Below are positions 1-9,656 of a stretch of DNA of 64,000 nucleotides, one piece after another. The position numbers and the translations under genes were made by a program. The stretch spans positions 18,086 to 82,085 of the forward strand of contig WPIO01000334.1 in NCBI GenBank assembly GCA_009760855.2, given 5' to 3'. Source of the DNA: Cristatella mucedo (Eukaryota > Bryozoa > Phylactolaemata > Cristatellidae). Position 1 is the stretch's first letter. The number at the start of each line of letters is the position of its first letter. The notes under the pieces are model-generated. The model saw only the letters and a program-made list of their open reading frames with translations. It was not told the origin of the DNA and did no database searches.

Positions 1-1029
1 GGCAGTGCACTCAGCAGCAAGGTATCGCAGGCTAAAAGGAGCTGTATCGAGGTGTCTTTATATTCCGCGATCTCCTGCAAACTCAAGCGAAATGAGTTAT
101 TTCAGTGCCATTGCCTAAAGCAAGGAGCTGCAATCTGCTGCAAGATACTGCTGGCTTTATCGGGTGGATTTAAAGTATCTAGGTATTGTGCGATCTGCTG
201 GAAACTAATACAAAATGAGTTATTCAAGTGTGGATGGCTTATTGCAAGGCGCCCTATCTGCAGCAAGTTATCACTCGCTAGAACGAGCAGTATCGAGGTG
301 TCTTTATATTCTGCAATCTGCTGCAAACTCAAGCGAAATGAGCTATTTCCGTGCGATTTCCTAAAGAAGGCCCTGCATTCTGCTGCAAGATACTGCATGC
401 TCCGACGGAACGATTTAAAGTATTTAGAGATTGTGCGATCTGCTGTGAACTCATGCAAAATAAGTAAGTCAAGTGTGAATGGCTTAATGCAAATGGCCAT
501 ACTCTGCAGCAAGTTTTCACAGGCTATAAGAAGCAGTTTCAAGGTGTCTTTATTTTCAGCGATCTGCTGCAAACTCAAGCGATATGATTTATTCCAATAC
601 GATTGCCTAAAGCAACGAGCTGAACTATTCTGCCAGCTCCTGCATGCTTCGTCGGATGGATTCAAAGTATCTAGATATTGTGCGATCTGCTGCGAACTCA
701 TGCAAAATGAATTATTCAAGTGTGGATGGCTTATTGCAAGGGGCTGCACTCTGCTGCAAGTTATCGCAGACTATAAGGAGCAGTATCGAGTCGTCTCTAT
801 ATTCTGCGATCTGCTGCAAACTAATGCGAAATAAGTTATTCAAGTGCAATTGCCTCAAGCAAGGCCCTGCACTCTGATGCCAGCTACTGCACGCTCCGAC
901 GGGTTGATTTAAAGTATCTACATATTCGGCGATCTGCTGTGAACTCATGCAAAATGAATTATTCAAGTGTGGATGGTTTATTGCAAGGGGCTGCACTCTG
1001 CTGCAAGTTATCGCAGACTATAAGGAGCA
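1..1029 (+). repeat. HOR unit H0 (partial, right part)
   Basis: The unit is cut by the window edge. Bases 1-42 are the end of D7, followed by D8 (43-289), D9 (290-535), D10 (536-782) and D11 (783-1029). Its D10 B half reads CTCATGCAAAATGAATT, where nearly all other copies have CATGCCAAAT, so this copy differs slightly from its neighbours. The D8 end reads GCCCTATCTGCAG instead of GCCCTACTCTGCAG. Confidence 0.9.
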
Positions 1030-3214
1030 GTATCGAGGTGTTTATAAATTCCACCATCTGCTGGAAACACAAGCGAAATGAGATATTCAAGTGCGATTGC
1101 TTAAAGCAAGGAGCTGCAATCTGCTGCAAGCTCCGGCACACTATGTCGGGTGGATTTAAAGTATCTAGATATTGTGTGATCTGCTGTGAACTCAAGCAAA
1201 ATGAGTTATTCAATGCGACTGGATTAATGCAAAGCGCCTCACTCTACAGCAAGTCATAGCCGGCCATAAGGAGCAGTATCGAGGTATCTTTATAATTCGC
1301 GATCTGCTGCAAACTCTAAGCGAAATGAGTTATTCAAGTGCGATTGCCTCATGCAAGGAGCTCCACTCTTCTACCAGCTCCTGCACGATTTGTCGAGTTT
1401 ATTTAAAGTATCTACGTATTGTGCGATCAGCTGCGAATTCATGCAAAATACGTTATTCAAGTGCTAATGGCTTAATGCAAGGCACAGCACTCTGCAGCAA
1501 GTTTTTGCAGGCTATAACGAGCAGTATCGACGTGTCTTTATATTTCGCGATCTGCTGCAAACACAAGCTAAATGAGTTATTCAAGTGCGATTACCTCAAG
1601 CAAGCAGCTCCACTCTGCTGCATTCTCCTTCAGGCTTCGACGGGTGGATTTAAAGTATCTAGGTATTGTGTGATCTGCTGCAAACTCATGCGAAATGAGT
1701 TATTCAAATGGGGATGGCTTATTGCAAGGCACCCCATTCTGCAGCAAGTTATCACAGGCTATATGGAGCGGTATCGAGGTGTCTTTATATTCCGCGATCT
1801 TCTGCAAACTCAAGCGAAATGAGTTATTCATGTGCAATTGCCTAAAGCAAGGAGCTGCGATCTGCTCTGCTGCTAGATACTGCAGTCTTTGTCGGGTGGA
1901 TTTAAAGTATCTAGATATTGTGCGATCTGCTGCGAACTCATGCAAAATTAGGCATTCAAATGTGAATGGCTTACTGGAAGGCAGTGCACTCAGCAGCAAG
2001 TTATCGCAGGCTAAAAGGAACTAGTATCGAGGTGTCTTTATATTCCATTGCCTAAAGCAAGGAGCTGCACTTAGCTGTTAGCTCCTTCACGCTCCGACGG
2101 GATGATTTAAAGTACCTAGATATTGTGCGATCTGCTGCGAACTCATGCAAAATGAGGCATGCAAGTCTGAATGGCTTACTGCAAGGCAGTGCACTCAGCA
2201 GCAAGGTATCGCAGGCTAAAAGGAGCTGTATCGAGGTGTCTTTATATTCCGCGATCTCCTGCAAACTCAAGCGAAATGAGTTATTTCAGTGCGATTGCCT
2301 AAAGCAAGGAGCTGCAATCTGCTGCAAGATACTGCAGGCTTTATCGGGTGGATTTAAAGTATCTAGATATTGTGCGATCTGCTGCGAACTAATACAAAAT
2401 GAGGCATTCAAGTGTGGATGGCTTATTGCAAGTCGCCCTACTCTGCAGCAAGTTATCATCCACTAGAACGAGCCGTATCGAGGTGTCTTTATATTCTGCA
2501 ATCCGCTGCTAACTCAAGCGAAATGAGTTATTTCAGTGCGATTTCCTAAAGAAGGCCCTGCATTCTGCTGCCAGATACTGCACGCTCCGACGGAACGATT
2601 TAAAGTATTTAGAGATTGTGCGATCTGCTGTGAACTCATGCAAAATAAGTAAGTCAAGTGTGAATGGCTTAATGCAAATGGCCATACTCTGCAGCAAGTT
2701 TTCACAGGCTATAAGAAGCAGTTTCAAGGTGTCTTTATTTTCAGCGATCTGCTGCAAACTCAAGCGATATGATTTATTCCAATACGATTGCCTAAAGCAA
2801 CGAGCTGAACTATTCTGCCAGCTCCTGCATGCTTCGTCGGATGGATTCAAAGTATCTAGATATTGTGCGATCTGCTGCGAACTCATGCCAAATGAATTAT
2901 TCAAGTGTGGATGGCTTATTGCAAGGGGCTGCACTCTGCTGCAAGTTATCGCAGACTATAAGGAGCAGTATCGAGTCGTCTCTATATTCTGCGATCTGCT
3001 GCAAACTAATGCGAAATAAGTTATTCAAGTGCAATTGCCTCAAGCAAGGCCCTGCACTCTGATGCCAGCTACTGCACGCTCCGACGGGTTGATTTAAAGT
3101 ATCTACATATTCGGCGATCTGCTGTGAACTCATGCAAAATGAATTATTCAAGTGTGGATGGTTTATTGCAAGGGGCTGCACTCTGCTGCAAGTTATCGCA
3201 GACTATAAGGAGCA
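1030..3214 (+). repeat. HOR unit H1, 9-dimer deletion variant (2185 bp)
   Basis: Dimers start at 1030 (D1), 1276 (D2), 1524 (D3), 1771 (D4), 2024 (D5/D7 hybrid, 204 bp), 2228 (D8 with a D5-like second half), 2475 (D6 joined to D9), 2721 (D10) and 2968 (D11). D4 has a 6-bp CTGCTCTGCTG expansion near 1861. At about 2046 the first bases of D5 are joined directly to the middle of D7 (TATTCC/ATTGCC), removing about 43 bp out of register as well as two dimers' worth of sequence. Confidence 0.88.
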
Positions 3215-6200
3215 GTATCGAGGTGTTTATAAATTCCACCATCTGCTGGAAACACAAGCGAAATGAGATATTCAAGTGCGATTGCTTAAAGCAAGGAGCT
3301 GCAATCTGCTGCAAGCTCCGGCACACTATGTCGGGTGGATTTAAAGTATCTAGATATTGTGTGATCTGCTGTGAACTCAAGCAAAATGAGTTATTCAATG
3401 CGACTGGATTAATGCAAAGCGCCTCACTCTACAGCAAGTCATAGCCGGCCATAAGGAGCAGTATCGAGGTATCTTTATAATTCGCGATCTGCTGCAAACT
3501 CTAACGAAATGAGTTATTCAAGTGCGATTGCCTCATGCAAGGAGCTCCACTCTTCTGCCAGCTCCTGCACGATTTGTCGAGTTTATTTAAAGTATCTACG
3601 TATTGTGCGATCAGCTGCGAATTCATGCAAAATACGTTATTCAAGTGCTAATGGCTTAATGCAAGGCACAGCACTCTGCAGCAAGTTTTTGCAGGCTATA
3701 ACGAGCAGTATCGACGTGTCTTTATATTTCGCGATCTGCTGCAAACACAAGCTAAATGAGTTATTCAAGTGCGATTACCTCAAGCAAGCAGCTCCACTCT
3801 GCTGCATTCTCCTTCAGGCTTCGACGGGTGGATTTAAAGTATCTAGGTATTTTGTGATCTGCTGCAAACTCATGCGAAATGAGTTATTCAAATGGGGATG
3901 GCTTATTGCAAGGCACCCCATTCTGCAGCAAGTTATCACAGGCTATATGGAGCGGTATCGAGGTGTCTTTATATTCCGCGATCTTCTGCAAACTCAAGCG
4001 AAATGAGTTATTCATGTGCAATTGCCTAAAGCAAGGAGCTGCGATCTGCTGCTAGATACTGCAGTCTTTGTCGGGTGGATTTAAAGTATCTAGATATTGT
4101 GCGATCTGCTGCGAACTCATGCAAAATTAGGCATTCAAATGTGAATGGCTTACTGGAAGGCAGTGCACTCAGCAGCAAGTTATCGCAGGCTAAAAGGAAC
4201 TATATCGAGGTGTCTTTATATTCCGCGATCTCCTGCAAACTCAAGCGCGAAATGAGTTATTTCAGTGCGATTGCCTAAAGCAAGGAGCTGCAATCTGCTG
4301 CAAGATACTGCAGGCTTTATCGGGTGGACTTTAAAGTATCTAGATATTGTGCGATCTGCTGCGAACTAATACAAAATGAGGCATTCAAGTATGGATGGCA
4401 CATTGCAAGGCGCCCCACTTTGCAGCAAGTTATCATACACTAGAACGAGCAGTATCGAGGTGTCTTTATATTCTGCAATCTGCTGCTAACTCAAGCGAAA
4501 TGAGTTATTTCAGTGCGATTTCCTAAAGAAGGCCCTGCATTCTGCTGCCAGATACTGCACGCTCCGACGGAACGATTTAAAGTATTTAGAGATATTGTGC
4601 GACCTGCTGTGAACTCATGCAAAATAAGTAAGTCAAGTGTGAATGGCTTAATGCAAATGGCCATACTCTGCAGCAAGTTTTCACAGGCTATAAGAAGCAG
4701 TTTCAAGATGTCTTTATTTTCAGCGATCTGCTGCAAACTTAAGCGAAATGAGTTCTTCAAATGCGATTGCCTAAAGCAAGGAGCTGCACTTAGCTGTTAG
4801 CTCCTTCACGCTCCGACGGGATGATTTAAAGTATCTAGATATTGTGCGATCTGCTGCGAACTCATGCAAAATGAGGCATGCAAGTCTGAATGGCTTACTG
4901 CAAGGCAGTGCACTCAGCAGCAAGGTATCGCAGGCTAAAAGGAGCTGTATCGAGGTGTCTTTATATTCCGCGATCTCCTGCAAACTCAAGCGAAATGAGT
5001 TATTTCAGTGCCATTGCCTAAAGCAAGGAGCTGCAATCTGCTGCAAGATACTGCTGGCTTTATCGGGTGGATTTAAAGTATCTAGGTATTGTGCGATCTG
5101 CTGCGAACTAATACAAAATGAGTTATTCAAGTGTGGATGGCTTATTGCAAGGCGCCCTACTCTGCAGCAAGTTATCACTCGCTAGAACGAGCAGTATCGA
5201 GGTGTCTTTATATTCTGCAATCTGCTGCAAACTCAAGCGAAATGAGCTATTTCCGTGCGATTTCCTAAAGAAGGCCCTGCATTCTGCTGCAAGATACTGC
5301 ATGCTCCGACGGAACGATTTAAAGTATTTAGAGATTGTGCGATCTGCTGTGAACTCATGCAAAATAAGTAAGTCAAGTGTGAATGGCTTAATGCAAATGG
5401 CCATACTCTGCAGCAAGTTTTCACAGGCTATAAGAAGCAGTTTCAAGGTGTCTTTATTTTCAGCGATCTGCTGCAAACTCAAGCGATATGATGTTTTCCA
5501 TCACGATTGGCTAAAGCAACGAGCTGAACTATTCTGCCAGCTACTGCATGCTTCGTCGGATGGATTTAAAGTATCTAGATATTGTGCGATCTGCTGCGAA
5601 CTCATGCCAAATGAATTATTCAAGTGTGGATGGCTTATTGCAAGGGGCTGCACTCTGCTGCAAGTTATCGCAGACTATAAGGAGCAGTATCGAGAGTCGT
5701 CTCTATATTCGGCGATCTGCTGCAAACTAATGCGAAATAAGTTATTCAAGTGCAATTGCCTCAAGCAAGGCCCTGCACTCTGATGCCAGCTACTGCACGC
5801 TCCGACGGGTTGATTTAAAGTATCTACATATTCGGCGATCTGCTGTGAACTCATGCAAAATGAATTATTCAAGTGTGGATGGTTTATTGCAAGGGGCTGC
5901 ACTCTGCTGCAAGTTATCGCAGACTATAAGGAGCAGTATCGAGGTGTCTTTATAAATTCCACGATCTCCTGCAAACTCAAGCGAAATGAATTATTTCAGT
6001 GCGATTGCCAAAAGCAAGGAGCTGCAATCTGCTGCAAGCTCCGGCACACTATGTCGGGTGGATTTAAAGTATCTAGATATTAGATATTGTGCGATCTGCT
6101 GTGAACTCAAGCAAAATGAGTTATTCAATGCGACTGGATTAATGCAAAGCGCCTCACTCTACAGCAAGTCATAGCCGGCCATAACGAGCAGTATCGAGGT

Positions 6201-6942
6201 ATCTTTATATTTCGCGATCTGCTGCAAACACAAGCTAAATGAGTTATTCAAGTGCGATTACCTCAAGCAAGCAGCTGCTCTGCATTCTGCTGCCAGCTAC
6301 TGCACGCTCCGACGGGACGATTTAAAGTATCTAGATATTGTGCGATCTGCTGTGAACTCATGCAAAATAAGTAAATCAAGTGTGAATGGCTTATTGCAAA
6401 TGGCCATACTCTGCAGCAAGTTTTCACAGGCTATAAGAAGCAGCAGTTTCAAGGTGTCTTTATTTTCAGCGATCTGCTGCAAACTCATGCAAAATGATTT
6501 ATTCATACAATACGATTGCCTAAAGCAACGAGCTGAACTATTCTGCCAGCTCCTGCATGCTTCGTCGGATGGATTCAAAGTATCTAGATATTGTGCGATC
6601 TGCTGCGAACTCATGCCAAATGAATTATTCAAGTGTGGATGGCTTATTGCAAGGGGCTGCACTCTGCTGCAAGTTATCGCAGACTATAAGGAGCAGTATC
6701 GAGTCGTCTCTATATTCTGCGATCTGCTGCAAACTAATGCGAAATAAGTTATTCAAGTGCAATTGCCTCAAGCAAGGCCCTGCACTCTGATGCCAGCTAC
6801 TGCACGCTCCGACGGGTTGATTTAAAGTATCTACATATTCGGCGATCTGCTGTGAACTCATGCAAAATGAATTATTCAAGTGTGGATGGTTTATTGCAAG
6901 GGGCTGCACTCTGCTGCAAGTTATCGCAGACTATAAGGAGCA
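3215..6942 (+). repeat. HOR unit H2, 15-dimer expanded variant (3728 bp)
   Basis: Eleven normal dimers start at 3215, 3461, 3708, 3955, 4202, 4452, 4700, 4947, 5194, 5440 and 5687. Four more follow before the next true D1. They are a D1 carrying a D5-like patch (5936), a D2/D3 first half joined to a D6/D9 second half (6191), D10 (6446) and D11 (6696). Small insertions mark several dimers: two extra bases in CAAGCGCGAAATG, two in CGAGAGTCGTC, and an 8-bp repeat TAGATATTAGATATTG near 6075. D10 at 5440 is unusually diverged (ATGTTTTCCATCACG). Confidence 0.87.
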
Positions 6943-7188
6943 GTATCGAGGTGTTTCTAAATTCCACCATCTGCTGGAAACACAAGCGAAATGAGATATT
7001 CAAGTGCGATTGCTTAAAGCAAGGAGCTGCAATCTGCTGCAAGCTCCGGCACACTATGTCGGGTGGATTTAAAGTATCTAGATATTGTGTGATCTGCTGT
7101 GAACTCAAGCAAAATGAGTTATTCAATGCGACTGGATTAATGCAAAGCGCCTCACTCTACAGCAAGTCATAGCCGGCCATAAGGAGCA
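6943..7188 (+). repeat. Satellite dimer D1 (reference copy)
   Basis: The 246-bp dimer that marks each HOR start. Diagnostic strings are the GTTTATAAATTCC-type start (GTTTCTAAATTCC in this copy), GATATTCAAGTGCG, AGCTCCGGCACACTATG, and an end with TTCAATGCGACTGGATTAATG and CATAGCCGGCCATAA. The last carries a GCCGGC palindrome found nowhere else in the HOR. Confidence 0.9.
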
Positions 7189-7435
7189 GTATCGAGGTAT
7201 CTTTATAATTCGCGATCTGCTGCAAACTCTAGCGAAATGAGTTATTCAAGTGCGATTGCCTCATGCAAGGAGCTCCACTCTTCTGCCAGCTCCTGCACGA
7301 TTTGTCGAGTTTATTTAAAGTATCTACGTATTGTGCGATCAGCTGCGAATTCATGCAAAATACGTTATTCAAGTGCTAATGGCTTAATGCAAGGCACAGC
7401 ACTCTGCAGCAAGTTTTTGCAGGCTATAACGAGCA
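7189..7435 (+). repeat. Satellite dimer D2 (reference copy)
   Basis: Diagnostic strings are GTATCTTTATAATTCGCG, CATGCAAGGAGCTCCACTC, TTGTCGAGTTTATTTAAAG and CGATCAGCTGCGAATTCATG. The GAATTC hexamer occurs once per HOR, here only. It is therefore absent from H13, where D2 is deleted. Confidence 0.9.
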
Positions 7436-7682
7436 GTATCGACGTGTCTTTATATTTCGCGATCTGCTGCAAACACAAGCTAAATGAGTTATTCAAGTGC
7501 GATTACCTCAAGCAAGCAGCTCCACTCTGCTGCATTCTCCTTCAGGCTTCGACGGGTGGATTTAAAGTATCTAGGTATTTTGTGATCTGCTGCAAACTCA
7601 TGCGAAATGAGTTATTCAAATGGGGATGGCTTATTGCAAGGCACCCCATTCTGCAGCAAGTTATCACAGGCTATATGGAGCG
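7436..7682 (+). repeat. Satellite dimer D3 (reference copy)
   Basis: It begins GTATCGACGTGTC. It carries ACACAAGCTAAATGAG, GATTACCTCAAGCAAGCAGC, CTGCATTCTCCTTCAGGC and TTCAAATGGGGATGG. It is one of the best dimers for typing, since outer copies read ACAAGCTAAATGAG and core copies ACATGCTAAATGCG. Confidence 0.9.
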
Positions 7683-7929
7683 GTATCGAGGTGTCTTTAT
7701 ATTCCGCGATCTTCTGCAAACTCAAGCGAAATGAGTTATTCATGTGCAATTGCCTAAAGCAAGGAGCTGCGATCTGCTGCTAGATACTGCAGTCTTTGTC
7801 GGGTGGATTTAAAGTATCTAGATATTGTGCGATCTGCTGCGAACTCATGCAAAATTAGGCATTCAAATGTGAATGGCTTACTGGAAGGCAGTGCACTCAG
7901 CAGCAAGTTATCGCAGGCTAAAAGGAACT
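7683..7929 (+). repeat. Satellite dimer D4 (reference copy)
   Basis: Diagnostic strings are CGCGATCTTCTGCAAAC, TTCATGTGCAATTGCC, CTGCTAGATACTGCAGTC, AAAATTAGGCATTC and GGCTTACTGGAAGGC. Its first half is the left partner in the recurrent D4A/D5B and D4A/D6B fusions. Confidence 0.9.
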
Positions 7930-8176
7930 ATATCGAGGTGTCTTTATATTCCGCGATCTCCAACAAACTCAAGCGAAATGAGTTATTTCAGTGCGATTGC
8001 CTAACGCAAGGAGCTGCAATCTGCTGCAAGATACTGCAGGCTTTATCGGGTGGACTTAAAGTATCTAGATATTGTGCGATCTGCTGCGAACTAATACAAA
8101 ATGAGGCATTCAAGTATGGATGGCACATTGCAAGGCGCCCCACTTTGCAGCAAGTTATCATACACTAGAACGAGCA
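7930..8176 (+). repeat. Satellite dimer D5 (reference copy)
   Basis: It begins ATATCGAGGTGTC in this copy. The second half is marked by AATACAAAATGAGGCATTC, TATGGATGGCACATTGC and TATCATACACTAGAACGAGC. It is closely related to D8. Confidence 0.9.
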
Positions 8177-8422
8177 GTATCGAGGTGTCTTTATATTCTG
8201 CAATCTGCTGCTAACTCAAGCGAAATGAGTTATTTCAGTGCGATTTCCTAAAGAAGGCCCTGCATTCTGCTGCCAGATACTGCACGCTCCGACGGAACGA
8301 TTTAAAGTATTTAGATATTGTGCGACCTGCTGTGAACTCATGCAAAATAAGTAAGTCAAGTGTGAATGGCTTAATGCAAATGGCCATACTCTGCAGCAAG
8401 TTTTCACAGGCTATAAGAAGCA
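8177..8422 (+). repeat. Satellite dimer D6 (reference copy)
   Basis: It is 246 bp. Diagnostic strings are CAATCTGCTGCTAACTC, CGATTTCCTAAAGAAGGCC, TTGTGCGACCTGCTGTG and AATAAGTAAGTCAAGTG. The retrotransposon in H4 sits in the AATAAGTAAG of this dimer. It is closely related to D9. Confidence 0.9.
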
Positions 8423-8669
8423 GTTTCAAGATGTCTTTATTTTCAGCGATCTGCTGCAAACTTAAGCGAAATGAGTTCTTCAAATGCGATTGCCTAAAGC
8501 AAGGAGCTGCACTTAGCTGTTAGCTCCTTCACGCTCCGACGGGATGATTTAAAGTATCTAGATATTGTGCGATCTGCTGCGAACTCATGCAAAATGAGGC
8601 ATGCAAGTCTGAATGGCTTACTGCAAGGCAGTGCACTCAGCAGCAAGGTATCGCAGGCTAAAAGGAGCT
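8423..8669 (+). repeat. Satellite dimer D7 (reference copy)
   Basis: It begins GTTTCAAGATGTC in place of GTATCGAG. It carries AACTTAAGCGAAATGAG, TTCTTCAAATGCG, an inverted repeat around CACTTAGCTG, and GAGGCATGCAAGTCTG. The first half resembles D10. Confidence 0.9.
8501..8529 (+). repeat. D7-specific inverted repeat (8-bp arms)
   Basis: AAGGAGCT (8501-8508) is the exact reverse complement of AGCTCCTT (8522-8529), with a 13-base spacer. It is present in D7 of most HORs, for example near 4778, 15340, 18057, 20523 and 63716. Other dimers lack the right arm. It could extrude as a cruciform or fold in a transcript. Confidence 0.75.
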
Positions 8670-8916
8670 GTATCGAGGTGTCTTTATATTCCGCGATCTC
8701 CTGCAAACTCAAGCGAAATGAGTTATTTCAGTGCCATTGCCTAAAGCAAGGAGCTGCAATCTGCTGCAAGATACTGCTGGCTTTATCGGGTGGATTTAAA
8801 GTATCTAGGTATTGTGCGATCTGCTGGAAACTAATACAAAATGAGTTATTCAAGTGTGGATGGCTTATTGCAAGGCGCCCTACTCTGCAGCAAGTTATCA
8901 CTCGCTAGAACGAGCA
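8670..8916 (+). repeat. Satellite dimer D8 (reference copy)
   Basis: It begins GTATCGAGGTGTC and carries TTTCAGTGCCATTGCC, ATACTGCTGGC, GCTGGAAACTAATAC and CACTCGCTAGAACGAGC. It differs from D5 mainly by these substitutions. Confidence 0.9.
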
Positions 8917-9162
8917 GTATCGAGGTGTCTTTATATTCTGCAATCTGCTGCAAACTCAAGCGAAATGAGCTATTTCCGTGCGATTTCCTAAAGAAGGCCC
9001 TGCATTCTGCTGCAAGATACTGCATGCTCCGACGGAACGATTTAAAGTATTTAGAGATTGTGCGATCTGCTGTGAACTCATGCAAAATAAGTAAGTCAAG
9101 TGTGAATGGCTTAATGCAAATGGCCATACTCTGCAGCAAGTTTTCACAGGCTATAAGAAGCA
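8917..9162 (+). repeat. Satellite dimer D9 (reference copy)
   Basis: It is 246 bp. It carries GAGCTATTTCCGTGCG, GATACTGCATGCTCC and TATTTAGAGATTGTGC, then the same AATAAGTAAGTCAAG second half as D6. Its length is a multiple of three, which helps create long open frames across D8-D10. Confidence 0.9.
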
Positions 9163-9409
9163 GTTTCAAGGTGTCTTTATTTTCAGCGATCTGCTGCAAA
9201 CTCAAGCGATATGATTTATTCCAATACGATTGCCTAAAGCAACGAGCTGAACTATTCTGCCAGCTCCTGCATGCTTCGTCGGATGGATTCAAAGTATCTA
9301 GATATTGTGCGATCTGCTGCGAACTCATGCCAAATGAATTATTCAAGTGTGGATGGCTTATTGCAAGGGGCTGCACTCTGCTGCAAGTTATCGCAGACTA
9401 TAAGGAGCA
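9163..9409 (+). repeat. Satellite dimer D10 (reference copy)
   Basis: It begins GTTTCAAGGTGTC. It carries GCGATATGATTTATTCC, AAGCAACGAGCTGAAC, CATGCTTCGTCGGATGG and ATGCCAAATGAATTATTC. It is a strong typing dimer: AAGCAACG with ACTCATGCC in outer copies, AAGCTACG with ACTAATGCC in core copies. Confidence 0.9.
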
Positions 9410-9656
9410 GTATCGAGTCGTCTCTATATTCTGCGATCTGCTGCAAACTAATGCGAAATAAGTTATTCAAGTGCAATTGCCTCAAGCAAGGCCCTGCACT
9501 CTGATGCCAGCTACTGCACGCTCCGACGGGTTGATTTAAAGTATCTACATATTCGGCGATCTGCTGTGAACTCATGCAAAATGAATTATTCAAGTGTGGA
9601 TGGTTTATTGCAAGGGGCTGCACTCTGCTGCAAGTTATCGCAGACTATAAGGAGCA
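9410..9656 (+). repeat. Satellite dimer D11 (reference copy)
   Basis: It begins GTATCGAGTCGTCTC. It carries ACTAATGCGAAATAAG, TTCAAGTGCAATTGCC, CTGCACTCTGATGCC, GGGTTGATTTAAAG and TATCTACATATTCGGCG. It ends GGGGCTGCACTC in outer copies or GGGGATGCACTC in core copies. Confidence 0.9.

Larger units (their letters stand above)
6943..9656 (+). repeat. HOR unit H3, canonical 11-dimer reference copy (2714 bp)
   Basis: All eleven dimers are present with almost no indels, so this unit is used here as the reference. Dimer starts are 6943, 7189, 7436, 7683, 7930, 8177, 8423, 8670, 8917, 9163 and 9410. D1, D6 and D9 are 246 bp and the others 247 bp. One D1 substitution gives GTGTTTCTAAATTCC. D5 has CTCCAACAAACTC where most copies read CTCCTGCAAACTC. 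Confidence 0.93.

Noticed and set aside
52-834. 260-codon and many 60-223-codon open frames across the whole window, with Cys-rich repeated peptides (for example LYSAICCKLKRNELF)
   Set aside because: They repeat with the satellite, overlap on both strands, shift frame every 247 bp and end wherever a copy has a small indel. No start context, splice signal or known domain is visible. They are explained by a stop-poor 123-bp module.
1235-1275. GCCGGC palindrome at the end of D1 as a protein-binding operator
   Set aside because: It is a six-base palindrome with weak extension, and it is mutated in some copies (CATAGCGGGCC at about 30590, CATAGACGGCC at about 55956). There is no sign of conservation beyond homogenisation.
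9505-9545. Hammerhead ribozyme in D11 (CTCTGATGCC)
   Set aside because: The core needs CTGATGA followed by a stem and GAAA. Here the base after CTGATG is C and no paired stem II or correctly placed GAAA is present.
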